64,000 bases of DNA from an uncultured Ruminococcus sp. (GTDB lineage Bacteria; Bacillota; Clostridia; Oscillospirales; Acutalibacteraceae), in the NCBI GenBank assembly GCA_905235715.1, contig CAJONB010000002.1, positions 2,783-66,782 on the forward strand, written 5' to 3'. The notes under the pieces are model-generated. The model did not search any database. It had not been told where the DNA came from and saw only the letters and a list, made by a program, of their open reading frames with translations. Position numbers and translations under genes: made by a program. This document shows, piece after piece, positions 19,145 to 29,313 of the stretch (position 1 is the stretch's first letter; every line of letters starts with the position of its first letter).

Positions 19145-21040
19145 ATGAAAAATCGCAACAGAATAATAATGGTTTCCCTCGCCTTCGTGCTGGTACTCTC
19201 GCTGATCTTCACGGTCACGTCCTCCGCGCTGAACGTGCGTGACATGGCGACTGTCGGGACGACCGATGACGAGATCGAGCGCGGGGTCGCGTGGGAGATG
19301 CTGAATAGCAAGGTTTATGATGCGAATGATCTGATCAATGCTGACGGCAACGACTTCTCCGACTATTACTATGCCACGCTCAGAAACTACGTCGCTTATG
19401 CAAATCATTTGCTCAACTCGTCCACATCTACCACGACCGAGCTCAATCAGATGTATGCCGACCTACAGTATATCATCAGCGAACAGAAGAATCCGGCCAA
19501 CCACGCCCGCTTCGGTCACTACACCGTTGTATTCACCAATAACGGTAGCTGGAGTGATCCCATCTACTTCTACAACTGGAGCGACGCCGGTAATGAAATG
19601 CTTCCGTGGCCCGGCGAAGCTGTAAACAGCCATTACACGAACGAATACGGAGAGAAGCAGTACTACAGCTTTATCCCGACGGACGTGACCAATATCGTCA
19701 TCAGCTCGAACCAACTCAAATCCACTGACCCAAATGTCGGCGTACCTGCCGTACGAATCCAGACCGAGGATATTTCGGTCATCCAAAATTCCGGCTTTTA
19801 TCTTACCGGTGAGCGCGACAATCAAGGGCACTACAAGGTTGCAGAATGGGAGCTTAAAAATCCGGTATATAAAATCTTCAATACCACCAATCCCGACCCG
19901 ACTCAGCCTACCGTAGTTCCTACTCAGAATCCTACTGTGAAGCCTACTGAGGCTCCGACACAGAAGCCTACCGAAAGTCCTACAACAATTCCCACTGAAG
20001 CTCCGACGCAAACGCCTACTGTAAAGCCGACCGTGATAACGACCAATCCCACAGAGCCGACGACCGCATTTGATATAGACGACTATCTGCCGCGTTATGA
20101 CGGAATGCTGGAGTTCTATGAACACGGCATCGAAAACGCTGTGCAACAGGATCTGCGCGAGTTGATCGTTGACGCGACCGTCATCCTAAGCCCCGGGAAC
20201 AATCACACCCCCGAATACAGCGAAAAGCTGCTGCGGGTACGCAACTTTGCGGTCACAGTATACAACGACAGCCGCTCAGACGGAAATGAACTGCTCGGAG
20301 CGATGGCGATGCTGCAAGCCGCGCTCGACGATAAGAGCTATGAGGAGATCATCGACATCATGTGTCAGTGGTTCAATATGCCGCTCATCATTATCGTACC
20401 TGATCCGACAACAGGTCCGACAGAAGCGCCGACCTCCGCCCCGACAAACACCTATCTGACCCAAGAAGAGCAAGAGTACACTAAGCTCAAGGATTCGCTG
20501 GAAGCACGAGCTTTCTCAACTGAAATGGGTGTCGACGGCGATTACGCTCAGTATCATTCGGAGCTCGGCTGGCTGCTGTCCGGCGTGCGCCACAGTATCT
20601 ATAATCTGAACGGAAAGGAATTTGTGTTAGGAAATTGGGACTACAAAATCTGCCTGCTGAACATCTTCAAGACTGCGATAGATATATACACCAGCGCATC
20701 TTCCACAGAGGAGGACTGTCAGCAGATTTTCGGCGAGCTTAATCTCGCCTACTCCGCTCTGATTCCGCCCGGTGACTATGAGGATGATCCGATCACTAAC
20801 CACATCATAGGTGATGCTGACGGAGACGGTGAAGTGACCATCCTCGACGCTACGAAGATTCAGCGGGTACTCGCGGGCTACGACAATAAAGATAAGACTA
20901 AGGTCGAACGCTTTGCCGCTCTGAGCGAAGGAGTCCTCTCTATCCTCGACGCAACCTCTATCCAACGCTGGCTAGCGGGCTTCAGCACATCGTATGCAAT
21001 AGGCAAGCACTTCCCGGTGAGCGGAGCTACAATTATCTAA
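19145..21040 (+). CDS. Secreted CBM26-like starch-binding protein with Thr/Pro linkers and C-terminal dockerin
   Basis: Signal peptide; YTVVFTNNGSWSDPIYFYNWSDAGNEMLPWPGEAVN...VRIQTEDISV (CBM26-like); PTEAPTQKPTESPTTIPTEAPTQTPT linker; GDADGDGEVTILDATKIQRVLAG...LSILDATSIQRWLAG dockerin. Confidence 0.85.
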   Translation: MKNRNRIIMVSLAFVLVLSLIFTVTSSALNVRDMATVGTTDDEIERGVAWEMLNSKVYDANDLINADGNDFSDYYYATLRNYVAYANHLLNSSTSTTTELNQMYADLQYIISEQKNPANHARFGHYTVVFTNNGSWSDPIYFYNWSDAGNEMLPWPGEAVNSHYTNEYGEKQYYSFIPTDVTNIVISSNQLKSTDPNVGVPAVRIQTEDISVIQNSGFYLTGERDNQGHYKVAEWELKNPVYKIFNTTNPDPTQPTVVPTQNPTVKPTEAPTQKPTESPTTIPTEAPTQTPTVKPTVITTNPTEPTTAFDIDDYLPRYDGMLEFYEHGIENAVQQDLRELIVDATVILSPGNNHTPEYSEKLLRVRNFAVTVYNDSRSDGNELLGAMAMLQAALDDKSYEEIIDIMCQWFNMPLIIIVPDPTTGPTEAPTSAPTNTYLTQEEQEYTKLKDSLEARAFSTEMGVDGDYAQYHSELGWLLSGVRHSIYNLNGKEFVLGNWDYKICLLNIFKTAIDIYTSASSTEEDCQQIFGELNLAYSALIPPGDYEDDPITNHIIGDADGDGEVTILDATKIQRVLAGYDNKDKTKVERFAALSEGVLSILDATSIQRWLAGFSTSYAIGKHFPVSGATII

Positions 21041-21070
21041 CACACCACAAACTGTGTCCTCTATTATTTC

Positions 21071-21109
21071 AATCGAAGGGGCTGTCTTAGCGCGACAGCC
21101 CCTTCGATT
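21071..21109 (+). terminator. Hairpin after dockerin cluster
   Basis: aatcgaaggggctgtc ttagcgc gacagccccttcgatt, 16-bp perfect stem. Confidence 0.6.
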
Positions 21110-21288
21110 ATCTGCTGAGAACTCAGCCGCAAGATAGCCGCATTTGAAAAAGCGGGAATAATCTTTTCGAAAAGGCTACATTATCCTTTGTCACCATAAA
21201 AATAGGCTATTCCATGAGCCAAACTACTTATTCGAGTTAAAACGTGTAAAATCGACCCGGCAAATGTAACACACTTTTGAAATAATTC

Positions 21289-21316
21289 TTGACAATTTTT
21301 CCATTAATGATATACT
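21289..21316 (+). promoter_or_regulatory. Promoter upstream of tRNA-Trp half gene
   Basis: TTGACA-N16-TATACT. Confidence 0.7.
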
Positions 21317-21379
21317 AATTCTCGCAAAAGAAAGGGCGCCGCACATCAGCGCGACACCTTATCGTTCAACTCAATATTT

Positions 21380-21417
21380 AGGGGTATGGCTCAGTTGGTA
21401 GAGCAGCGGTCTCCAAA
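21380..21417 (+). tRNA. tRNA-Trp(CCA) 5' half only; truncated at the 3' side of the anticodon loop
   Basis: AGGGGTATGGCTCAGTTGGTAGAGCAGCGGTCTCCAAA; no 3' anticodon stem, T-arm or acceptor. Confidence 0.7.
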
Positions 21418-21428
21418 CTTTCAAAAGC

Positions 21429-21451
21429 GACTTCGTATGAAGTCTTTTTTT
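21429..21451 (+). terminator. Terminator immediately after tRNA-Trp half
   Basis: gacttc gtat gaagtc ttttttt. Confidence 0.7.
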
Positions 21452-21530
21452 ATTGGCAAAATTCGAAATAATGGCTTAAACACTGACTTATTGTGCAATC
21501 CGCTTTATGGTTAGTGAGCATTTTTTAAAA

Positions 21531-22319
21531 TTATCTATGATCGAAATTTGATTGATTTATTGATTGACTGACGCTGTTATAATCCTCGTCCGACACGGGC
21601 TCCAACCACTCGTTACTTCCGTTTTCTCCCGGGATTTCAACCGCAAGGTGAGAAAACCACGAATCCGCCGCCGCGCCGTGCCAATGCTTTACTTCGGCAG
21701 GAATATTGACAACCTTTCCGGGCGTGAGTTCGATTGCGTCCTTGCCCCATTCCCGGTAAAAGCCCCTGCCGCCGACGCAAATCAGCATTTGTCCTCCTGC
21801 GGAATCCGCATGATGGATATGCCAGTTGTTTCTGCACCCCGGCTCAAAGGTCACATTGTATACAGGTATCTGTTCGGTGGAAACCGGTGCGAGATAGCTC
21901 TGTCCGACAAAGAATTCGCCGTAGGGATTCGCCTCACCGATCGGGAAGAAAACGGTGTTTTGAAATTTGTCCTTTTCGCTGAGAGCGGGCGCTTCCTCGT
22001 TCCAGACCTCCTTCGCAAGACGGAATACCGCCCAACCCTTCGGCCAGCCGACGTACATTGTCGCGTGTGTGATAATCGCCGCGATTTCTTCCTTTGTTAT
22101 GCCGTTCTTTTTCGCGTTTTGAAGATGATATGTCAAAGAAGAATCGGTAATGCCGGAAGCCATCAGCGAAACGACCGTAATCATGCACTTCGTTTTGATA
22201 TCAATAGCGCTCCCGTTCCAAACCTCACCGAACAGCACATCGTCGTTGAGGTGCGCGAACATCGGCGCAAAATCTCCGAGCTGTTCTCTGCCTGCTGTTT
22301 GTACAATCTTATCATTCAT
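21531..22319 (-). CDS. Carboxymuconolactone decarboxylase (AhpD-like) - cupin fusion protein
   Basis: CMITVVSLMASGITDSSLTYHLQNAKKNGITKEEIAAIITHATMYVGWPKGW; cupin NNWHIHHADSAGGQMLICVGGRGFYREWG. Confidence 0.85.
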   Translation of the reverse strand: MNDKIVQTAGREQLGDFAPMFAHLNDDVLFGEVWNGSAIDIKTKCMITVVSLMASGITDSSLTYHLQNAKKNGITKEEIAAIITHATMYVGWPKGWAVFRLAKEVWNEEAPALSEKDKFQNTVFFPIGEANPYGEFFVGQSYLAPVSTEQIPVYNVTFEPGCRNNWHIHHADSAGGQMLICVGGRGFYREWGKDAIELTPGKVVNIPAEVKHWHGAAADSWFSHLAVEIPGENGSNEWLEPVSDEDYNSVSQSINQSNFDHR

Positions 22320-22521
22320 TATATTCGTTCCTTTCTGTATCACAATCACAGGATTGGCTTTCCTTCAATCCATAGCTGTTTGTTTTTTGTTGTGTCTGTT
22401 ATTGCTTTATCCGCTCTGCCTTCAACCGGTAAAAGATCACTCCTTTTGCCTGTTCCTGAGTCAGATAAAGATCAGTACAGACGGCACGATACTGAGCAGA
22501 AAAGACAAATAGAGAGCAGAA

Positions 22522-24810
22522 TTATTTTACCTTCCTTTTCCGGTAGATGTTATAATATAAAACGATTACCGCTGCAACGATTATCATAATAAAGAGCATA
22601 GGAACAACCATGTTTTCACCTGTCGCTACAGCACCGCCGTTCACTGATGCCGATCCGCCGGCCGTTGAGGACTGTGCGTCGGCCGCTGCCTGTGCAGGAG
22701 AAGTTGGCGCGGGAGCTGTCACGGGCTCAGCCGGAGCTTCTGTCAGCGCTTCGGTCGCTTCCTCGCCGCCGGTCACAACAATCGTACATACCGCTTCGAG
22801 GCCGTTAATGCCGACCGTTACCGTTGTTGTTCCGGGAGCAAGAGCCCTGATTACGCCGTCGCCGAGAATTTCTATGATATCACTGTCGTCACTGAAATAA
22901 TTGAAATATGCCTCGCAGGGCTGTGGAGAAGCAGAGGCGACCACCTGGGCATATTCGCCGACCTTCATCGTGATTGTGGATTGTTCGAGCGTGATCGACT
23001 CAGGGCTGTTCAGCTGCGTTACATTTCCATCATAGATATGCAGCGTGTATGACTTTGAAAAGCCGGAGCTTAGGGTCGCGGTGATCCTGACCTCGCCGAC
23101 CTGCTTCATCGTCACAACACCGTCCTGATTGACCTCGGCGATATCGCTGTCGGATGAACTCCAAGTCACCTTCTTATCGTGCGCGTCCTCGGGGGTGACC
23201 GTATAAGAGGTAACGAACATATAATCGCTGATATCCGCCCACACGTCATAGCCGGAGAAGAAGATATGATCCGCGTGGATGACCTCGTCTTCGCTGAGGT
23301 AGCGGGCGGTGATGACCGTGTCATCCCATATAGCGGGGAGATCATACAGGTTGATCGGCTCCCCTTCATATTCCCAGCCGGTGAACAGATATCCGTCTTT
23401 TTCGGGCGCCTCAGGCAGATTACTCAGAGGAAGTCCGGTGAGCACTTGTCTCTGTTCAACCGTCTCTCCGTCAGCTGTAAAGGTAACGGTGCTATGTACC
23501 TTGCCGATAAGGTCGAGGTTCCCGTTGATCCACTCCTGTCTGTTTTTCATCCAAGAGCGCAGGCTTTCCATCTCAACATCAAATTCTGTATAGGGATTCT
23601 CGGAAAACGGAGCGTTATCCTCCCATGAATTTTTGATCTCAGCCATATAGGCGTCCAGTACGCCGCCGTCCTTCACGATATCGGTGATGATACCGTCAAG
23701 TGCAGCCCAGCGGTCGATTAAGAGCCGACGGAAGTTATCGTCATTTTCTCTCAGATAATCTAACCACGGCGTTTCACGCACGCCGAAGCCTTCGGTGAGA
23801 GTGATTGTCCTTCCCAAGGAAAGGTCAAAATCCCACAGAGGTCCCCAGTAGAGCTTATCATTACGGGGCTTATACAAATAAGTGCTGTCGGTGAAGTATG
23901 CGTCATAGTTATAGGAGAAGGTCTGTATCCACCAGTAATCTGCGGTGGATTGCAAATCCATATATTTCCCCGGATCGCCGCTGTAGATTGAGTCCTCGAC
24001 CTTTTGCAGATAATCGGCGATATATGATCTTTGCTCAGGGGTGCCTACCTCGTCTGTCGGGTCGTCGGACTCAAATTCGGGCGTATCGAAGAGGAAGCCT
24101 TCGCCTCTCTCGGTATAAAAGCGGTTCGCCTCCGGCTCATATCCGTAGGGCTTCATCCCAATCAGATAACCTCCGGTAATTTCAGGCTCGCTGTTGTCCT
24201 CAGGGGTCAGCTCGTCTATATCGACGCGGTTTTCACCTACTCTGACCTGTTCCGAGAGATAATAGCTGCCGAGGTATGCGCCGTTCATCACAACATCGAC
24301 CGGCAGCATCTTCGGCGTATAGGCAAGTCCCAGCTCGCTGCCGAGATAAGTGACGATTTTATTCCTAAGCAGTGTAGAATCAAAATAATTCGCCAGCAAA
24401 ACCCAATGCTTGTTCTTGCCCATGCCGAGCAGATCGGTCTTTTTGTCCAGCTTGAGCTTATAGGGCTTCTTGTCGTTCATCCATGTCGTATGACCCCTGC
24501 CGCGGATGTAATCGAGCTTCAGATCCTTTGTATCGCTCAGCGCGATATCGCTGTAGTAGCCGGTATAGCCGTCGGGAACGGTAATCTTGACCGTGCCGGT
24601 ACACTCGACGGAGTGGTCGGGACTGTTGTTCATCTCTTCAATCGTACCGTATCCCTCTGCACTCTCGTCGATCGTGATGTTCACGACCGGCAGACCGTTA
24701 TTTGCAAGAATATCCGGGACACTCTCAGCAGACGCAGACAGCATAGGAACCACCGTCATCGCAACAAGAAGCATTGCGAGCAAAACAGCAAATGATTTTT
24801 TCATGTCCAT
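22522..24810 (-). CDS. CotH kinase family surface protein with InlB-like and Big2-like repeats and C-terminal TM anchor
   Basis: Signal peptide; LDYIRGRGHTTWMNDKKPYKLKLDKKTDLLGMGKNKHWVLLANYFDSTLLRNKI...DLQSTADYWWIQTFSYNYDAY; VTWSSSDSDIAEVNQDGVVTMKQVGEVRITAT. Confidence 0.85.
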   Translation of the reverse strand: MDMKKSFAVLLAMLLVAMTVVPMLSASAESVPDILANNGLPVVNITIDESAEGYGTIEEMNNSPDHSVECTGTVKITVPDGYTGYYSDIALSDTKDLKLDYIRGRGHTTWMNDKKPYKLKLDKKTDLLGMGKNKHWVLLANYFDSTLLRNKIVTYLGSELGLAYTPKMLPVDVVMNGAYLGSYYLSEQVRVGENRVDIDELTPEDNSEPEITGGYLIGMKPYGYEPEANRFYTERGEGFLFDTPEFESDDPTDEVGTPEQRSYIADYLQKVEDSIYSGDPGKYMDLQSTADYWWIQTFSYNYDAYFTDSTYLYKPRNDKLYWGPLWDFDLSLGRTITLTEGFGVRETPWLDYLRENDDNFRRLLIDRWAALDGIITDIVKDGGVLDAYMAEIKNSWEDNAPFSENPYTEFDVEMESLRSWMKNRQEWINGNLDLIGKVHSTVTFTADGETVEQRQVLTGLPLSNLPEAPEKDGYLFTGWEYEGEPINLYDLPAIWDDTVITARYLSEDEVIHADHIFFSGYDVWADISDYMFVTSYTVTPEDAHDKKVTWSSSDSDIAEVNQDGVVTMKQVGEVRITATLSSGFSKSYTLHIYDGNVTQLNSPESITLEQSTITMKVGEYAQVVASASPQPCEAYFNYFSDDSDIIEILGDGVIRALAPGTTTVTVGINGLEAVCTIVVTGGEEATEALTEAPAEPVTAPAPTSPAQAAADAQSSTAGGSASVNGGAVATGENMVVPMLFIMIIVAAVIVLYYNIYRKRKVK

Positions 24811-24941
24811 ACCTCTTTTTTCTGATCAAAAAATATGCAGTTTGGATTATTTTATTATTATAGCAAACTTCGACTTCTCAGGCAAGTATTTGATACGCAC
24901 CCGATTGCCGACTTGAGTGCGCCACGGCGCGTGGTTCAGCT

Positions 24942-25106
24942 TCAAGTGGTTCGATAAGGCTCTTGAGGGTGATGGTGCAGACTTTGGGAGAAAAATCCCG
25001 AAAAAATGGTTTTGAGCACTCCGGGAGCAATCATGTGATATATTGCAATACTCAAAATTGCCAGCCCTTTTACCATTTCAACATATTTTACTCTTTTATT
25101 AGTCAT
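24942..25106 (-). pseudogene. Acyltransferase-3 family N-terminal fragment
   Basis: MTNKRVKYVEMVKGLAILSIAIYHMIAPGVLKTIFSGFFSQSL then unrelated residues and stop. Confidence 0.45.
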
Positions 25107-25381
25107 TTAATATCATCCTTTTCAAATTACTATTATGATATTTTGAGTTTATTAATAGCACTCAACAATAATGTAAAATTTCTTGTAAGGAATAAACCGG
25201 CTTCTGATATTATGGCTTTTTTAATAAATAGCAAAGCGCGTCATCCCGTCTCATGCAACCTCAAACGCGCCTGCGGCGCTATAAATTTCTTTCACAAAGT
25301 TACAATTTTTTCACAAAACTACAATTTCGGTCTTGCGCCCTTTTAACAGATATGGTATATTTTAAGATGTAAAATACATTT

Positions 25382-25626
25382 GATATGAATTCTGACGGTA
25401 ATCCGCTTCATATTTCTGTTAAGACCCGTAAGTCGAAGGGCGGCAGCGAAATTAGTATGAGAACGACGGAGCGGGTTATGATTCCGCTGATGACAACGAG
25501 CCGCATATCGCCCTGAATAATATTCGCCGGCGGCTTGAAATGATGTGCAAAAGCAAATTAGAGCTTGCAACGCGTGAAGGCGGAGGTGCATCGGTGAAAG
25601 TGACGGTACCGACGCACAATCAATAA
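25382..25626 (+). pseudogene. Sensor histidine kinase HATPase C-terminal fragment
   Basis: DGNPLHISVKTRK...(frameshift)...NDGAGYDSADDNEPHIALNNIRRRLEMMCKSKLELATREGGGASVKVTVPTHNQ*. Confidence 0.6.
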
Positions 25627-25707
25627 TACGAATATTAGTATGAAATTTGGTATTAATCGGCAGCTTTGCCATTAATATATGTAAAAAATCCAAAAAGAGG
25701 GGATGTC

Positions 25708-27465
25708 ATGTTCAAATTACTCTTCAAAAACATGAAGGCAAAAAACTGGGTTTCAGTTATCGCGATTTTTCTGCTGACGCTGGGCGAAGTTTTCTTCATG
25801 ATGCAAATCGTAAGCTACATCAGCTTACTTACCAACGCTGTCCAGCACAGCAGAGAAAACGGCGTAGCCGAGATTTGGTGGTATGGTCTGTATATGGTCA
25901 TTTGCGCTATTCTGATGGCGGCAATCGAAGTCATAATCCGATTTGTAGCCAGCGCGACCGCATCCAGCTGCGTTACCGGTATCAGACAGAAAATGTATGA
26001 GAGGGCAAACCGGTTTGCCATCTCGGACTTTGCTTCTTTTTCTACCGAGTCCTTGATCACCAGAACCACCAACGACATGAATAATGTCCATATTGCGTGG
26101 CTCACATTCTTAAAGACCGCGTTTTTAGCTCCTGTCGTAATGGTGTGGTCTATCATTCTTTTATTGCAATACGCCAGTACATCGCTGACGATCGTCACCG
26201 CTATCTGGTTGGTTCTCCTTATCGTTGCGGTTGTCGTTCTGCTTATGATGCTGACACCGAAGTTCAAGATTGTCCAGAAGCTGACCGACTCTCTGAACGT
26301 TGCTTCCAGAGAGAACCTGACCGGCGTCAGAGTCGTCAGAGCGTTTAACGCCGAATCCTATCAGGAAAACAAGTTTGAAAAGGTCAATACCGATTTCACC
26401 AAGGTACAGATCTTTGCCGGCAGAGTCATGTCCTTCTTTACACCGTTTGTTATGATGGTCATGACGGGACTGACCCTGTCCATCCTGTGGGCAAGCGCAT
26501 TCGTCCTCAACGGCATGGATATGGAAGCTGCTTCCCAGTCTTTCAGCGCGACAAACGCGTTCGTAATGCTCGCGAGCCAGATTATTATGTCCTTCATTCT
26601 GATGGTTACGCTGATCGTTATCTGGCCGAGAGCTTCTGTCAGTGCAAAGCGTATCTACGAGGTCATCACTCACGAGGTCTCTGTTCTGGATCCCGAGAAT
26701 CCCGTTGATTTCAAGAACAAGGGTACAATCGAATTCAAAAACGTCGGCTTTGCCTATCCCGGCTCAGATAAAGAGGCTGTCTCAGATATCAGCTTCAAGG
26801 TTAAACAGGGTGAAACCATCGCGTTTATCGGCGCCACCGGCAGCGGTAAAACGACTATCATCAATATGATTCCGCGTATGGCTGACTGTACACGAGGCGA
26901 AGTACTCGTCGACGGCGTCAACGTCAAGGACGTTCTCCAGAAGGATTTGAGAGACCGCATCGGCTATGCGCCGCAGAGAGGCTTCCTCTTCAAGGGCAAT
27001 ATCAAGGATAATATTGCCTTTAAGGATTCCGAAATGACTCTTATCGACGTAAGATGGGCTGCTGAAATTGCGGACGCTGACGGCTTCGTTATGAAGAAGA
27101 GAAACGGATATGATTCCGAAGTTGCCCAGGGCGGCTCGAACTTCTCAGGCGGTCAGAAGCAGAGACTCTGTATCGCGAGAGCGGTAGCTACGAAGCCTGA
27201 GATTCTGATTTTCGACGACTCCTTCTCGGCGCTTGACTATAAGACCGATAAAACCGTCAGAAGCCGTATTGCGGAACAGCTCCCCGATACCACAAGAGTT
27301 ATCATCGCACAGCGCGTCGGTACTATTATGGACGCAGACCAGATCGTCGTACTGGATAACGGTAAGATGGTCGGTATCGGCAAGCACTATGACCTTGTAA
27401 GAAATTGTCCTGTTTATCAGGAAATTGCATTATCACAGCTTAGTAAGGAGGAGTTAGGATTATGA
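25708..27465 (+). CDS. ABC transporter ATP-binding/permease protein (exporter half 1)
   Basis: 6-TM domain; GATGSGKTTIINMIPRM Walker A; NFSGGQKQRLCIARAVATKPEILIFDDSFSALD. Confidence 0.93.
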   Translation: MFKLLFKNMKAKNWVSVIAIFLLTLGEVFFMMQIVSYISLLTNAVQHSRENGVAEIWWYGLYMVICAILMAAIEVIIRFVASATASSCVTGIRQKMYERANRFAISDFASFSTESLITRTTNDMNNVHIAWLTFLKTAFLAPVVMVWSIILLLQYASTSLTIVTAIWLVLLIVAVVVLLMMLTPKFKIVQKLTDSLNVASRENLTGVRVVRAFNAESYQENKFEKVNTDFTKVQIFAGRVMSFFTPFVMMVMTGLTLSILWASAFVLNGMDMEAASQSFSATNAFVMLASQIIMSFILMVTLIVIWPRASVSAKRIYEVITHEVSVLDPENPVDFKNKGTIEFKNVGFAYPGSDKEAVSDISFKVKQGETIAFIGATGSGKTTIINMIPRMADCTRGEVLVDGVNVKDVLQKDLRDRIGYAPQRGFLFKGNIKDNIAFKDSEMTLIDVRWAAEIADADGFVMKKRNGYDSEVAQGGSNFSGGQKQRLCIARAVATKPEILIFDDSFSALDYKTDKTVRSRIAEQLPDTTRVIIAQRVGTIMDADQIVVLDNGKMVGIGKHYDLVRNCPVYQEIALSQLSKEELGL

Positions 27466-29249
27466 GTACAAACGTAAATGCTCCTGCTAAAGAAAAAAAC
27501 AAGCTGGGTAGTCTTGTCAAGGCGTTCAAGCCTTATTATGCTCCTTTTATTATCTCGATCATACTGCTGATCACCTCTGTTATCTTCACGATTCTGACCC
27601 CGGGTATGATCCGTAACCTGACCAACGAGATCTCACCGGTCGGTAAAGAGGCTGTCGCCGGTAATTTCGTTATCGACATGGGCAACGTGACCAATTATGC
27701 TTTGACTCTGGTAGCATACATAGGAGTATCGTTCCTTGCGGGCTTTATTTCCGCTTTTATCCTCAATACCATTATCCAGAAATTCTCAAAGGATTTAAGA
27801 AGACAGATCTCTTGCAAAATCAACAAAATGCCGCTCGACTATTTCGATACGACTCAAACCGGTGATATCCTCTCTGTTATCACCAACGATGTCGATATCC
27901 TCAGCACCTCTCTGCAGAACTCCGTAAGTATGCTGGTACAGTCCGGCGTCATGCTGGTCGGCGTATTCGCCGCGATGTTCATTGCCTGCTGGCAGATGGC
28001 GCTCGTCGTCGTAGCCTCGCTCCCCATCATGCTGATTATTATCTCGCTCACCTTCAAGTTCGCGCTGCCGTTGTTTGACAAGAACCAGAAGCTCATGGCT
28101 GAGGTCAATGCTGCCGTTGAAGAAAACTATTCCGGTCAGCTCGTTATCAAGGCTTTCAACGCCGAAGATAAAAAGATTGAGGAATTCAATGAGAAAAACG
28201 ATCAGTTCGGTGCTGTCCTGTACAAGTCTCAGGCTATCGGTACTTTGATTGAACCTGCTATGCAGTTTGTATCCTATTTGACCTATGCTGCGGTTCTGAT
28301 TACCGCGGGTCTGCTCTTCGCGAACGGCACCATCTCCGATATCGGCGTTATCACCGGCTTTATCATCTATGTATCGCTGTTCCAGGAGCCTCTGGCACAA
28401 ATCGGTCAGGCGAGCTCCACCATCCAGCTCGGTAACGCTGCGTGCAACAGAGTATTCACCTTCCTCGAGCAGGAAGAGCTTCCCGATGAGAGCGACAAAA
28501 AACAGCTTCTCGACCACAATCACATTCGCGGCGAGGTCGAATTCAAAGACGTATGCTTCGGCTACGACCCCAAGAAGCTTACCATCACCAACTTCTCCTG
28601 TAAGATCAAGCCCGGTATGAAGGTTGCGATCATCGGCCCCACCGGCGCCGGTAAGACCACACTGGTCAACCTGCTGATGCGCTTCTACGAAATCACCAGC
28701 GGCGATATCTTGGTTGACGGTGTATCTATCAAGGATATGTCAAGTCAGGAGCTTCGCGATATCTTCGGCATGATTCTGCAGGAAACATGGGTCATCAACG
28801 GTACTCTGAGAGAGAACATCGTTTACAACCTGAAGAATGTTGACGAAAACAGACTTAAGGAGATCCTTGAAGAGACCAACCTGAGCCACTATGTATCCAC
28901 CCTGCCGCAGGGAATTGATACCGAGATTCAGAAAGAGAGCGCGCTATCCGCAGGTCAGAAACAGCTTGTCACTATCGCAAGAGCCATGACCGAAAACGCT
29001 CCCATGCTGATCCTTGACGAAGCGACCAGTAACGTTGATACCAGAACAGAGATTCTGATTCAGAAGGCGATGGATTCGCTGACAAGCGGCAGAACGAGCT
29101 TTGTCATCGCGCACAGACTTTCTACCATCAAGAACGCCGATCTGATCATTGTTATGAAGGACGGCAACATCGTAGAAACCGGTAACCACGACTCCCTGAT
29201 GGAGCTCGGCGGACTTTACAGCGAAATCTACAATTCCCAGTTCAACTGA
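27462..29249 (+). CDS. ABC transporter ATP-binding/permease protein (exporter half 2)
   Basis: ATGA overlap with previous gene; GPTGAGKTTLVNLLMRFYEI; LSAGQKQLVTIARAMTENAPMLILDEATSNVD. Confidence 0.93.
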   Translation: MSTNVNAPAKEKNKLGSLVKAFKPYYAPFIISIILLITSVIFTILTPGMIRNLTNEISPVGKEAVAGNFVIDMGNVTNYALTLVAYIGVSFLAGFISAFILNTIIQKFSKDLRRQISCKINKMPLDYFDTTQTGDILSVITNDVDILSTSLQNSVSMLVQSGVMLVGVFAAMFIACWQMALVVVASLPIMLIIISLTFKFALPLFDKNQKLMAEVNAAVEENYSGQLVIKAFNAEDKKIEEFNEKNDQFGAVLYKSQAIGTLIEPAMQFVSYLTYAAVLITAGLLFANGTISDIGVITGFIIYVSLFQEPLAQIGQASSTIQLGNAACNRVFTFLEQEELPDESDKKQLLDHNHIRGEVEFKDVCFGYDPKKLTITNFSCKIKPGMKVAIIGPTGAGKTTLVNLLMRFYEITSGDILVDGVSIKDMSSQELRDIFGMILQETWVINGTLRENIVYNLKNVDENRLKEILEETNLSHYVSTLPQGIDTEIQKESALSAGQKQLVTIARAMTENAPMLILDEATSNVDTRTEILIQKAMDSLTSGRTSFVIAHRLSTIKNADLIIVMKDGNIVETGNHDSLMELGGLYSEIYNSQFN

Positions 29250-29283
29250 TATCAGGCATCTGCCATAAGTATTTCTAAGACTG

Positions 29284-29313
29284 ACACCACCGCTTACTTT
29301 CAAGCGGTGGTGT
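29284..29313 (+). terminator. Terminator after ABC exporter
   Basis: acaccaccgctt / aagcggtggtgt hairpin followed by ttt. Confidence 0.65.
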
